The position numbers and the translations under genes are program-made. A stretch of 64,000 nucleotides of DNA, taken from positions 1,345,664-1,409,663 of the forward strand of contig NZ_CP085336.1 of NCBI RefSeq assembly GCF_020618475.1, given 5' to 3'. The notes under the pieces were generated by a model. It was not told where the DNA came from. It was given only the letters and a program-made list of their open reading frames with translations, and ran no database searches. Positions 43,767-52,785 of the stretch are shown piece by piece. Numbering within the stretch: position 1 is the first letter of the stretch; every line of letters starts with the position of its first letter. Origin of the DNA: Haladaptatus halobius (GTDB taxonomy: Archaea; Halobacteriota; Halobacteria; Halobacteriales; Haladaptataceae).

Positions 43767-45632
43767 TTAGAACCCCATGTCGGGATGACACCGTTCAATA
43801 GCTTCTCTGACGGCTTCCTTTCGCCCGAGAAACGTGAGGTGATCGCCTTGCTTAAGTTCGAACTCTGGATTCGGAACTTGCGTGTCACCGTTTCGTCCTA
43901 CTAAAGCAATATGACAGCTACGCGGGATTTCATGGTTCAGCTCTCGGATTGACTTTCCGATGATATCTTCGGCGGTTACTTCGATTTCTTGGACATCGCC
44001 TTGACGGCCCACTTCCGTCATCCAATTGGACAGAGCTGGCCGTTCGATAACGTTATCCAAGGCCCACGCGACTGCAAGTCCGGATGAAATCGTCCGTACG
44101 CCGAGCTCCTCAAATGCATCTACGTTCGACGGATTGTTCGCACGGGCAAGGATGGTTTCGACGTCAAACGACGTGTTCGTGAGTTGTGCGACAAGCAGAT
44201 TTACGTCATCGTCGCCGGTCGCCGCAACGACAATCTTCGCGTTTTCTGCACCGGCCTGGCGAAGGACGTCAAGATCCGTCGCATCACCACGCTCGACAGT
44301 GAAACCAGCATCGCGGGCTCTCCGAATGACGTCGTCGTCGATATCGAGAATGACAACGTTTTCTCCCCGGTCTTCAAGACGTTCGGCAAGCGCGCGGCCA
44401 ACGCGTCCACCGCCAACGATGAGGACGTGCATGGGTATGACGTCCAGCGCCTGGGCGATATGTCTGGCGAAGCCACCCTCGAACACAACCGTCGTGAGAA
44501 TGACGAGGAAGACAGTGCCCGTGAGGAGCGTTGCGGCATCGGTCAATCCTTGGGATTGCAATTGGAGGGCAAATAAGGTCGCGACACTAGCAGGAATGAT
44601 CCCTCGCGGAGCGACGGCTATCATCCAGACGCGCTCCCGATGTGTGATCCGGCTTCCGAGTGTCGCAACACCTACGACGAGCGGTCGGATGATCAGGGCG
44701 ACCGCGATTACCACCGCAATTCCACCGAGTCCGAGCGTGAGCAGGGCATCAAAGTCGATCAATGCTCCGAGTGTAATGAAGACGAACGAGAGGACAATAA
44801 GCGAAATATCGCCCTTAAATTCCTCGATATTTTCCTCATAGGGGAGATCTGCATTGCCCAGAATAATCCCCGCTGTGACTGCGGCAGCGATCCCAGCCTC
44901 GCTCGCGATGGCATTGGCACTCGTGAACGCGACGAGGGCGGCGGCGAGTGCAATGAGTCGTGCTTCCTGCGGTGCGTTATCCGGAGAAAAATCGACATGT
45001 TCGAGCAAGTACCACGCGATCGCCGCGACGACGATCCCGATCAGCACTCCCGTCCCGAGCCGTTGGATAAACGAGACGATGACGGCGGTAAAGTCCGATT
45101 CTGGCGTGACGATGAACTGGAAGACGGCAACGGTCAAGATTGCGGCAGTCACGTCGTTGGTGACACCCTCAAGCTCAAGTGCAGCAGCCACACGATTCCG
45201 GACGTGTACGATCTGGAGGATTGGCGTAATGACTGTAGGGCCGGTTGCGACAAGGAGAGCCCCAACGAGAAACGATAATTCCCACCGTGCATTGAGGAAG
45301 ACATGAACGGCGAGTGCTGTTCCGACGAGGGCGATACCCGCCCCGATAGTGATAAGCCGGAACGTGGTGTTTCGGGCTTCCTGAAATTTTTCGGCTTTGA
45401 GGTGGAACGCCGCCTCAAACATGATGATGGCGACGCTCAATCCAACAATTGTCCCGAGCGACTCACCGAAGGTATTGAGCGACACTAGCCCCAGTACTTC
45501 TGGCCCAATGAGAATGCCCGTCAGAATGAGAAACAAGACACTCGGAACCTGAAAGCGGTTGGCGAGTACCTGCGTACCAACCCCAAGGGCAATGATGAGT
45601 GCGACAAGCGGTCCGACGCCAACGGCACTCAT
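43767..45632 (-). CDS. NhaP/CPA-type antiporter fused to TrkA-N and TrkA-C domains
   Basis: A 621-residue protein. Residues 1-390 form the antiporter membrane part (SVLFLILTGILIGPEVLGLV, ALLVATGPTVITPILQIVHV, ITHRERVWMIAVAPRGIIPA). Residues about 395-515 are an RCK-N domain (HVLIVGGGRVGRALAERLED). Residues about 540-615 are an RCK-C/TrkA-C domain (EVTAEDIIGKSIRELNHEIP, FLGRKEAV). Such fusions gate K+ or Na+/H+ exchange by NAD(H) or small ligands. Convergent with the two-gene Kef system, giving two independent antiporters side by side. Useful in high salt. Confidence 0.9.
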   Translation of the reverse strand: MSAVGVGPLVALIIALGVGTQVLANRFQVPSVLFLILTGILIGPEVLGLVSLNTFGESLGTIVGLSVAIIMFEAAFHLKAEKFQEARNTTFRLITIGAGIALVGTALAVHVFLNARWELSFLVGALLVATGPTVITPILQIVHVRNRVAAALELEGVTNDVTAAILTVAVFQFIVTPESDFTAVIVSFIQRLGTGVLIGIVVAAIAWYLLEHVDFSPDNAPQEARLIALAAALVAFTSANAIASEAGIAAAVTAGIILGNADLPYEENIEEFKGDISLIVLSFVFITLGALIDFDALLTLGLGGIAVVIAVALIIRPLVVGVATLGSRITHRERVWMIAVAPRGIIPASVATLFALQLQSQGLTDAATLLTGTVFLVILTTVVFEGGFARHIAQALDVIPMHVLIVGGGRVGRALAERLEDRGENVVILDIDDDVIRRARDAGFTVERGDATDLDVLRQAGAENAKIVVAATGDDDVNLLVAQLTNTSFDVETILARANNPSNVDAFEELGVRTISSGLAVAWALDNVIERPALSNWMTEVGRQGDVQEIEVTAEDIIGKSIRELNHEIPRSCHIALVGRNGDTQVPNPEFELKQGDHLTFLGRKEAVREAIERCHPDMGF

Positions 45633-45900
45633 AGGACACTCGCTCCGAGGTCAACTGACGCACGTGGTTGTGGTGGCCCTGCTTCATTGACGCTAATAGA
45701 ATCGCATCCAAATCGAGGAGAACCAGCTGGTGGGATGCGACTGCGCACGATTGTCATACATGATATGCTCTGTTGATCCACCATAGACCTTTATTATTCG
45801 ATACCGCTTCGATTCCAAATAGTAAACTACATACCCGAAATGTGAATTGAATCAAAAATCACGAACGATACGAGAATTGTCGTTCTGAGTCAAGATACCA

Positions 45901-46254
45901 ATGAAACCACGGCATATTCGACTACTCAGGTCGATCCTCAGGATTATGATCATAGGGACTGAGATGGCGATACTCGGACTTGCTATCTACGGGATTGGAG
46001 GGTTCATCATTCTGACAATAGAGGGGCTCACCTACTCATATCCTCTATTTGTCGTCGAGCGTGACCCGATCCTCAATTTCTTGCTCTCCATCTGTGGAGT
46101 CTGTCTGAGCGTCAGTGGGTTCATATTGATCACTCTTTCTGCGGCTTCACATACCTCAAGAGTAGATCGACAGCACCTCATTATCCTTGGTATCGTTGTT
46201 GGATCGCTTGGGCTTGCGATTCTCCGACTCTCCCTTCAAGTCTTTTCCACCTGA
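45901..46254 (+). CDS. Small membrane protein (hypothetical)
   Basis: A 117-residue protein with three hydrophobic helices (EMAILGLAIYGIGGFIILTI, FLLSICGVCLSVSGFILITL, LIILGIVVGSLGLAILRLSL). Basic N-terminus. Unrecognised; haloarchaea have many such proteins. Start at MKPRHIRLLRS. Confidence 0.6.
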   Translation: MKPRHIRLLRSILRIMIIGTEMAILGLAIYGIGGFIILTIEGLTYSYPLFVVERDPILNFLLSICGVCLSVSGFILITLSAASHTSRVDRQHLIILGIVVGSLGLAILRLSLQVFST

Positions 46255-46537
46255 TTCAAATGATGTCGTCGCGTGGTCGGAAGTTGATGCGATTTGGTTA
46301 GCACAAGTCCGTTACGCAGAGAAAATCAAAAACCAGGTCGTTGAAACCTACCTCCATAAGCCGGGCGTGGAGTCTATTGACCGGGGCTTGGGGCCGAAGA
46401 CTATCGGTGGATTCTCTATGGAGACAATTCATGTGCTCGTTTCTGATGAAGCCTCGGCAGACGCACTCGAATTGCCCGAACAAATTGGTGGAATCCCCAT
46501 CGTCGTTGAAATTGGCCACATCTACGACACCGAATAA
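46187..46537 (+). CDS. Hypothetical protein, possible fragment
   Basis: A 116-codon frame beginning at a TTG within the previous gene; no convincing internal ATG. Reading VRYAEKIKNQVVETYLHKPG and MPETIDGIP-like LELPEQIGGIPIVVEIGHIY resembles the N-terminal domain that precedes trypsin-like proteases in some haloarchaea. The absent start and overlap suggest a truncated gene, or a stand-alone domain. Low confidence. Confidence 0.35.
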   Translation: MVSLLDRLGLRFSDSPFKSFPPDSNDVVAWSEVDAIWLAQVRYAEKIKNQVVETYLHKPGVESIDRGLGPKTIGGFSMETIHVLVSDEASADALELPEQIGGIPIVVEIGHIYDTE

Positions 46538-46637
46538 TCCTTTCGGTGAATATGCCACGTCTATTCATCGCCTGAATCGGTAGCATAGTGTCGGTTACCG
46601 GTAATAATATGGTGTTTAGACGACAATTTTGATATTG

Positions 46638-46910
46638 ATGCACCCAGCTCGATTCGTGACGTACTGTTTTCTATATAGTGGGGCTGTCTTGTTAGCCCAG
46701 TCTCTAGTGGCCACCCAGTTTCAACTGAATTTAGAAAGTATCGTCCGGGCTGGCGTTGCACTCACGATCTTGTTTACTGGCCTCATTAGGTTGTGGAAAC
46801 CTGAGAAAGAAGAACGGAAACCAACCAAATACGGACCACTAGCCTATGGGATGGCTGGTCTCTCGCTTGCAATAACGGCAATCTTTCTCGTACAACTATT
46901 CATGGTCTGA
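46638..46910 (+). CDS. Small membrane protein (hypothetical)
   Basis: A 90-residue protein with two or three hydrophobic helices (FVTYCFLYSGAVLLAQSLVA, ESIVRAGVALTILFTGLIRL, AYGMAGLSLAITAIFLVQLF) and a positively charged loop (KPEKEERKPTK). Start at MHPARFVTY. Family unknown. Confidence 0.55.
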   Translation: MHPARFVTYCFLYSGAVLLAQSLVATQFQLNLESIVRAGVALTILFTGLIRLWKPEKEERKPTKYGPLAYGMAGLSLAITAIFLVQLFMV

Positions 46911-47042
46911 ACAGGTTGGTGGGTTATAGTGCGTTCTTTTATTCCGCAGTTGCTGTATTCGCACTCTCTGCGAGTGGTCGCTGGTCAGTGACTTCCGAGA
47001 ATGACAATTGATGTGCATGAAGAAAAGGGATCAAAGCGGTAG

Positions 47043-47453
47043 TTAATCCGGTAGTTCTTTGCGACTCGCCCGAACACACGGCCAGTACGGGAAGTCATTC
47101 AGACCGTCACAATCGCACTCTGCCGGTTCAGCATCGTCATCCGTCTCGTCGGTGGTCTCGTCCTCTTCCGATGGGAACGCCGTCAGGGTACCGTCGTCCG
47201 CCACGGTTTCGACCGCAGCCATGTGCTTGCAGAAAGCGTCACGGTGGACGTGGTGCGGGCAGGTGCAGGCCAGTGCATCGCCCGTCACGTCGTCGAGCGT
47301 GACGACGTATTGGTGTTCTTCGGGGTTGTCGTGGATCTCGTTGGTGACTTCGATGAGTCCGGGGGCATCAACGTTGAAGGAAAATTGTTCGGCCTGTGCG
47401 CGTTTCTGTGCCGTCTCGGCAGCGTCACGGGCTGCGGATGGGTTTGTACTCAT
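47043..47453 (-). CDS. SWIM zinc-finger protein (copy A)
   Basis: A 136-residue haloarchaeal protein. The SWIM motif ACTCPHHVHRDAFCKHMAAV gives the complete CxC...CxH zinc site (about residues 69-84), followed by a C-terminal PAECDCDGLNDFPYWPCVRA segment with further cysteines. SWIM domains bind DNA or proteins. It lies upstream of hyuB on the same strand's downstream side, and its decayed copy lies beyond hyuA at 51667. Start at MSTNPSAARDAAE. Confidence 0.85.
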   Translation of the reverse strand: MSTNPSAARDAAETAQKRAQAEQFSFNVDAPGLIEVTNEIHDNPEEHQYVVTLDDVTGDALACTCPHHVHRDAFCKHMAAVETVADDGTLTAFPSEEDETTDETDDDAEPAECDCDGLNDFPYWPCVRASRKELPD

Positions 47454-47557
47454 GATCTTCTCAGAATTTGGAAGACCAGTGCAAGATGTGCCAACACCCT
47501 GCGTGTTTCAACACGCCCAAGAATAGAAAGAGCAGTATAGCGACTACAGACTGTAAG

Positions 47558-49528
47558 TTACGACCACTCGCTAACAGCGCGGTCGTGAAGCATCTCTCGG
47601 AAATCCTCAGTCGTTTGCTCTAGCAGGTCACCGCTTGACCAGTCGAGGATGACACCATAACGTCGAATGAGATCAAGTATATCGAGTTCGCCTTCGTTGT
47701 AACGCTTGGTAACAGACTTGGGATCCTCGCTTAGCCAGTCTTTCCGGTTCTCACGAATATACTCGCGCTTTCGTTCCGTAGCTTCCAAGTCGATCTCGTA
47801 CTCACACAAATCTGGGTCGATTTCTTCAATGACTACGCCATAGTCCTTGGCAGCACGCTCGATCGACACATAGTCATCCTCAACGTCCACCAAGACATCC
47901 TCGGGGTTGCGATCGAGAGGATCGCCAAAGCCACCACCGCCTGAAGAGGGGCGGACGAATTCGTTGTCCTCCTGAATGGGGACGTTAGAGAATACCGTGC
48001 CCAGCTCCTCAGATTCTCCATCTTTTGCGAGAGTGACACCGTGAGGGATTCCAGGGAGTCCACCTTTGATTCCCCAAGTGATAGAGCGGGCACGATCCGA
48101 GCAATACGAAATAACACTGTTTTCGCACTCTAAAAATCGACCGCCTTTCCGAACTCCGCAGCCACCGCGGTATTCTCCCGGACCAGCAGAATCCGTAACG
48201 ATGGAATGTTCACTTGTCAGAAGTGGGGTGTCTCGCTCTTGACCCTCTAAAGATTGAACAGCAAGGCCAGCACCGAATACCGGCGCCGTGGCGGTAGCGC
48301 CATCTTTGCCGTCACGTCCGCCCCAACCACCGGCCATCCAATCATACCAGGCGAACTCTTTACCGTCTCGGCCCGGGCGTTGGTCCTGACCTCCTGCGAG
48401 TAGGTACTCGAGGTTGAATGCACATGCCATCGCGCGTTCCGGCAACACCTCTGACCATAACTCGAAGATTGCATTCATCACTTTCTCGTAGGCGCCGGCG
48501 ACGGAGCCTGTGACGGGTACCGGTTCCGGTGCGTTCACCACCGTCCCTTCCGGGAGTTCAGCATTGACGACTCGATACATCCCCGAGTTCAGTGGCACGT
48601 CCGGGAAAAACATCTTCGTCCCAGCGATGACAGCGGAAAAGGAGGTTCCGAATGTCGAGTTCAGGAAGTTCCCAATGTATTCGTCCGATCCCGAGAGGTC
48701 ATAGTGAACTTCGTCACCGTCGATCGTCATCTTGACGTCAACAGTCACAAATCCCTCTCCCTTGTTGGGGTCGGCATCGATATAGTCCTGGGTGTGCCAA
48801 GTGCCGTCGGGCAAGTCGTGAATCTGCTTGCGCATCATACGCTCGACGTAGTCCTTGGACTCATCGAAGGCGGTTATCACTGTGTCGACACCATACTTCT
48901 CGACAAGTTCAAGGAGGCGTTCTTCGGCAATACGTGTCGCTTCGGCTTGAGCCCGCATGTCGCCGAGACGATCCTCTGAAAGACGCATATTGGTTGTTAA
49001 TAGGTTTGCAACGTCATCGCGGAACTCCCCTGCGTCCCATATTTTCAGTGGGGGTATGCGCAGACCTTCAGCGAAGTGATCATTAGCGTTAATGTTGAAC
49101 GAACCCGGAGCAGGCCCACCGACGTCAGCCCAGTGACCGTTCGATTGGGTGACGGCAATGAGCTCGCTATCATGGAACACTGGGCGCATGATACGGACAT
49201 CGTTAATGTGAGTACCACCGAGATACGGATCGTTGACTATGTAGACATCACCAGGATTGATGTCCCCCTCAAAGTACTCCAGCGTCTCCTTACAGGTGTA
49301 GTGAAGGGTGCCGACGTGGACAGCAATGTCTTGTGAGCCCTGCATTACTGTATTGCCCTCTGCGTCGTTCAGACAGTTGCTGAAGTCACGGTTGTAGATG
49401 ACAAAGGAATAGCAGGTTCGTTGTATCTGTTCGGCCATTCGATCAACGAGGTTCGTGAATGAACTGCGGAGTACCTCGAACGTGACCGGGTCAAGGTCAA
49501 TCTGCTGCTGTGGCTGTGTGTCTGACAT
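47558..49528 (-). CDS. hyuB: Hydantoinase/oxoprolinase B subunit
   Basis: A 656-residue HyuB family protein, partner of the HyuA subunit in ATP-dependent opening of hydantoin, N-methylhydantoin or 5-oxoproline rings. Family features are TFEVLRSSFTNLVDRMAEQI, RDFSNCLNDAEGNTVMQGSQ, AVHVGTLHYTCKETLEYFEG and the GSGGFGDPLDRNPE-like region near the C-terminus (SSGGGGFGDPLDRNPEDVLV). The start follows hyuA by two bases. N-methylhydantoinase would yield N-carbamoylsarcosine and so feed sarcosine, but the substrate is not defined by sequence. Confidence 0.93.
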   Translation of the reverse strand: MSDTQPQQQIDLDPVTFEVLRSSFTNLVDRMAEQIQRTCYSFVIYNRDFSNCLNDAEGNTVMQGSQDIAVHVGTLHYTCKETLEYFEGDINPGDVYIVNDPYLGGTHINDVRIMRPVFHDSELIAVTQSNGHWADVGGPAPGSFNINANDHFAEGLRIPPLKIWDAGEFRDDVANLLTTNMRLSEDRLGDMRAQAEATRIAEERLLELVEKYGVDTVITAFDESKDYVERMMRKQIHDLPDGTWHTQDYIDADPNKGEGFVTVDVKMTIDGDEVHYDLSGSDEYIGNFLNSTFGTSFSAVIAGTKMFFPDVPLNSGMYRVVNAELPEGTVVNAPEPVPVTGSVAGAYEKVMNAIFELWSEVLPERAMACAFNLEYLLAGGQDQRPGRDGKEFAWYDWMAGGWGGRDGKDGATATAPVFGAGLAVQSLEGQERDTPLLTSEHSIVTDSAGPGEYRGGCGVRKGGRFLECENSVISYCSDRARSITWGIKGGLPGIPHGVTLAKDGESEELGTVFSNVPIQEDNEFVRPSSGGGGFGDPLDRNPEDVLVDVEDDYVSIERAAKDYGVVIEEIDPDLCEYEIDLEATERKREYIRENRKDWLSEDPKSVTKRYNEGELDILDLIRRYGVILDWSSGDLLEQTTEDFREMLHDRAVSEWS

Positions 49529-49530
49529 GG

Positions 49531-51555
49531 TTAGACGGTGATGATGATGTTTCCAGTTTCGTCCACTTCAGCCGTCATTCTGGGTGGAATGACGACAGTG
49601 GAGTCCATCTGTTCGACTATAGCGGGTCCATCGAAGGTGGCGCCTGCACTGAGCGCCGTACGGTCATAAACGGCCGTGTCTACGTATTCTCCCACCTCCT
49701 TAAAGTACGCTTCACGAGTATCCTGGTGGGCATCAGCAGAATCACCCCTACTAATCTCGGGGAACGAGGGTTTCTCGACGATACCCTTGCCGGTGACGTG
49801 GAGGCCGTATATCTCGACAGGCTGATCTTCGTCGGAGTAAGCATAGGTCTGTTCGTGCTGACGATGGAACCGTTCCCGGATGGATTCGACACTGTCGGTC
49901 GGTCGTGAACAGGGCACTTCCAGCGAGCGCCACTGGCCGACGTACCGCATCTTTACCTCATGCTCCATTCGAATCTGATCATCGTCGATGCCCTCCTTGT
50001 CAAGGCGGCCGTGAATCTCGTTCTCCATCTCTGCGAAGGTGTCCTCGATATCATCTACTGTATCCCCGGTGGTGTCTGCGATGAATGTCTGTGAGAGGTC
50101 GTGTTCGACATCAACCAGTAGACAACCCAGTGCCGAGTTGATGCCAGGATATGGGGGGATAACGACCTTCGGGATGCTCATTTCCTTGGCAACGTGAGCG
50201 GCATGCATCGGACCAGCACCACCGAAGGCGACCAGCGCGAAATCTCGAGGATCATACCCCTTGCTCGTTGAAACCAGGCGAACAGCATTACACATATTGG
50301 CGACCGCGATCCGCTCGATGGCCGAAGCAGCCTCAGTGAGATCGAGACCTAGCGGGTCAGCGATGTCGCGTTCGATTACCTCGCGAGCGGGGTCGGCAGT
50401 GGCATCCATATCACCACCGAGGAATTTGTTGGGATCAACCCACCCGAGAACGACATTGGCATCGGTCGTAGTCGGCTTATCCCCACCTCGAAGGTAGCAA
50501 GCTGGGCCAGGGTCGGCCCCCTGGCTCCTTGGACCCACGCGTAAGGAACCGCCGTCGTCGATCCAGGCGATTGAGCCACCGCCGGCTCCGATGGTTTCGA
50601 TGTCCGTCGACGGGAACATGATGGGATAGCCGTACTCGACGGACCACTCATCGGTCATCTCGATATCACCTTGGAAAGTAAGCGAGACGTCGGCACTGGT
50701 ACCTCCCATGTCGAAGCCGATAGCGTTCTCGAAGCCACACTGTTCGGCGATGTATTGACTCGCGATCGCACCCGCAGTCGGTCCTGAATTGGCGATGCGA
50801 GCGGCATAGTAGGCGATAGCTTCTGTTGTCATCACGCCACCGCCGGAGTGCATGGCGAGCACGTCACCGTCATAGTCGCGCTCGTTGAGCTGTACCGAGA
50901 GATCCACTAAATACTCGCGAACAACCGGAACCAACGCCGCGTTGATAACCGTCGTGCTAGTTCGCTCATGTTCGAACATCTCTGGAAGGATCTCGTGGGA
51001 AGTACAGACAAACGCATCAGGGTATTCCTCTGCGAGAATCTCGGCAACCCGTCGTTCATGCTCGCCGTCAACGTAGGCATTAACTAGTGACACGGCGATG
51101 GTGTCGATGCCACGTTTCTCGAAGATGCGGGAGGCCTCGCGGACCATCTCCTCATCGAGCGGGGTGACCACATTACCATCGGTATCGATACGCTCCGTTA
51201 CTTCGAGTCGATCGCGTCGCTGGACATATGGATCAGCGACATCCTCGTAGGCATCCCAGAGCTCATCTTTCGTTGCGTCACGTATCTCGTGAACGTCACG
51301 AAATTCCTCGGTCGTGATCAGCCCAATTCGAGGAAGGTCGCGTTCGATGAGGGCGTTGGTGCCAACCGTGGATCCATGGGAGAAGAAATCCAAGTTCGCA
51401 ATGTCCGTTTCGACCTTGGTCAACCCATTGATGACACCCTCTGCTGGATTCGCTGGCGTCGATGGAGTTTTCGCGATTTCGATCTCTCCAGTCTCGTCGT
51501 TGAAGATGATAACGTCAGTAAAGGTCCCACCGATGTCTACACCCGATCGTATCAT
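49531..51555 (-). CDS. hyuA: Hydantoinase/oxoprolinase A subunit
   Basis: A 674-residue HyuA family ATPase subunit. Start at MIRSGVDIGGTFTDVIIFND (51555), which has the actin-fold phosphate-binding motif DIGGTFTD; a longer frame to 51663 is AT-rich and rejected. Other features are FSHGSTVGTNALIERDLPRI, NSGPTAGAIASQYIAEQCGF, GFDMGGTSADVSLTFQG and ALVAFGGAGPMHAAHVAKEM. It forms the operon with hyuB, the two being 2 nt apart. The presumed promoter lies in the AT-rich 110 nt shared with the SWIM remnant. Confidence 0.94.
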   Translation of the reverse strand: MIRSGVDIGGTFTDVIIFNDETGEIEIAKTPSTPANPAEGVINGLTKVETDIANLDFFSHGSTVGTNALIERDLPRIGLITTEEFRDVHEIRDATKDELWDAYEDVADPYVQRRDRLEVTERIDTDGNVVTPLDEEMVREASRIFEKRGIDTIAVSLVNAYVDGEHERRVAEILAEEYPDAFVCTSHEILPEMFEHERTSTTVINAALVPVVREYLVDLSVQLNERDYDGDVLAMHSGGGVMTTEAIAYYAARIANSGPTAGAIASQYIAEQCGFENAIGFDMGGTSADVSLTFQGDIEMTDEWSVEYGYPIMFPSTDIETIGAGGGSIAWIDDGGSLRVGPRSQGADPGPACYLRGGDKPTTTDANVVLGWVDPNKFLGGDMDATADPAREVIERDIADPLGLDLTEAASAIERIAVANMCNAVRLVSTSKGYDPRDFALVAFGGAGPMHAAHVAKEMSIPKVVIPPYPGINSALGCLLVDVEHDLSQTFIADTTGDTVDDIEDTFAEMENEIHGRLDKEGIDDDQIRMEHEVKMRYVGQWRSLEVPCSRPTDSVESIRERFHRQHEQTYAYSDEDQPVEIYGLHVTGKGIVEKPSFPEISRGDSADAHQDTREAYFKEVGEYVDTAVYDRTALSAGATFDGPAIVEQMDSTVVIPPRMTAEVDETGNIIITV

Positions 51556-51666
51556 TGAATCACCAAAAATAATTACAGTATATCCATATATAGTATTTTG
51601 TTGTTTATACACTATAGAACAGAAGCTACAATAAGTACCTGTTATCTGATAACGTGAAAACAAGAC

Positions 51667-52002
51667 TCAGTAAATAGTCATAATGCAGAAAGAGGTATCT
51701 TTGCAAGGAAACTTCGTCTGACTCTGCGTCGTCCTCATATATGACGAGGAAAGCGTATGCACCCCGGCGTCGGTCGCATTCTCAACTTCAGCCATTTGTT
51801 TGCAGAATGCATCGTGGTGGACGTGGTAGGGGCACGTACAGGCCATTAGTTGTTCGGTCACGTCGTCGATGGAGACCACGTATTGATGCTCTGCGGGGTT
51901 CTCATGGCTCTGATTGGTGACATCGACCATTCCTGGGGCCTCCACATCGAAGGTAAATTGTTCCCACTGTGCGCGTTTGTGTGCCGTCTCGGCAGGCCAA
52001 CT
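51667..52002 (-). pseudogene. Decayed SWIM-protein gene (copy B)
   Basis: Minus-strand reading PAETAHKRAQWEQFTFDVEA, NQSHENPAEHQYVVSIDDVT and ACTCPYHVHHDAFCKQMAEV parallels copy A (47043-47453) closely at the protein level. The N-terminal 13 or so codons are lost to a stop at 52006-52008, and the acidic middle and CxC tail of copy A are replaced by unrelated residues. The zinc-site His of CxH is Gln (FCKQM). It is therefore non-functional. Confidence 0.75.
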
Positions 52003-52059
52003 ATCTCAGTAGTTGCCACAACCCCTGTATTGATAATAATTACTTTACAAACGTGGTGT

Positions 52060-52692
52060 ATGTTTGGCGTCGGTGTACTCATCGCCTTTGTCCCAGTTGC
52101 AATCGCCCTCATTATCTCACCTGGCCCTGACAGCATTTACACACTGACTCGCAGTGTGAGCGATGGGCAATCATCAGGGGTGATGGCCGCGCTTGGATCC
52201 TCGACGGGAAGCATCGTCCACACAACAGCTGCTGTGGTGGGGTTATCGGCTATCCTGCGAACATCTGCATTAGCATACTCAATTGTCAAATTTGTTGGCG
52301 CAGCGTATCTCCTCTATCTCGGAGTACAGACGTTCCGAAATACCGAGGAATTCGACATTACGCCAGAGAGTACTAGCTACACGCCACGCGAGTCCTTTCG
52401 AAGTGCACTCATGATTAACGTCTTAAATCCGAAGGTGGCGATTTTCTTCCTTGCTTTCCTTCCGCAATTCGTCCAACCAGGGAGTGATACCACTCTCCAG
52501 ATTTTTACCCTTGGTGTGTTGTTTGCGAGTCTTGGGTTCCTCTACCAAGCACTACTGGCAGTCTTTTCATCGCGTGCCCGGAAAACGATCACCGAGCGGG
52601 AACTTGTTCAATCGATTCTCCGTACCGTCAGTGGGAGTGTTCTTGTCGGCTTTGGTGTGAAGCTCGCGCTTGAGCGACGAACCACGCCCTGA
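52060..52692 (+). CDS. LysE/RhtB-family amino acid exporter
   Basis: A 210-residue, six-helix membrane protein. IALIISPGPDSIYTLTRSVS, IVKFVGAAYLLYLGVQTFRN and MINVLNPKVAIFFLAFLPQF are family signatures (NPGPD-like and NPKxxxFFLAFLPQF). Start at MFGVGVLIAFVPVAIA (52060); the frame extends upstream to 51850 but overlaps the SWIM pseudogene. Exports amino acids or derivatives. Could act with hydantoinase products, or be unrelated. Confidence 0.9.
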   Translation: MFGVGVLIAFVPVAIALIISPGPDSIYTLTRSVSDGQSSGVMAALGSSTGSIVHTTAAVVGLSAILRTSALAYSIVKFVGAAYLLYLGVQTFRNTEEFDITPESTSYTPRESFRSALMINVLNPKVAIFFLAFLPQFVQPGSDTTLQIFTLGVLFASLGFLYQALLAVFSSRARKTITERELVQSILRTVSGSVLVGFGVKLALERRTTP

Positions 52693-52785
52693 CGCAGGCA
52701 TAGTAGAAGAGCTACTACTAGCGTCGCCACCAATTATTCAATCCATATAACGTTGAAATAACCTTGCCGTTTTGTGCGGTGTGAA

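Noticed and set aside
44026..44841. 271-codon plus-strand frame inside the NhaP-type gene
   Set aside because: Serine/arginine-rich antisense shadow.
51850..52059. Upstream extension of the LysE-type gene
   Set aside because: It overlaps the SWIM pseudogene antisense, and the LysE family starts at MFGVGVLIAF.
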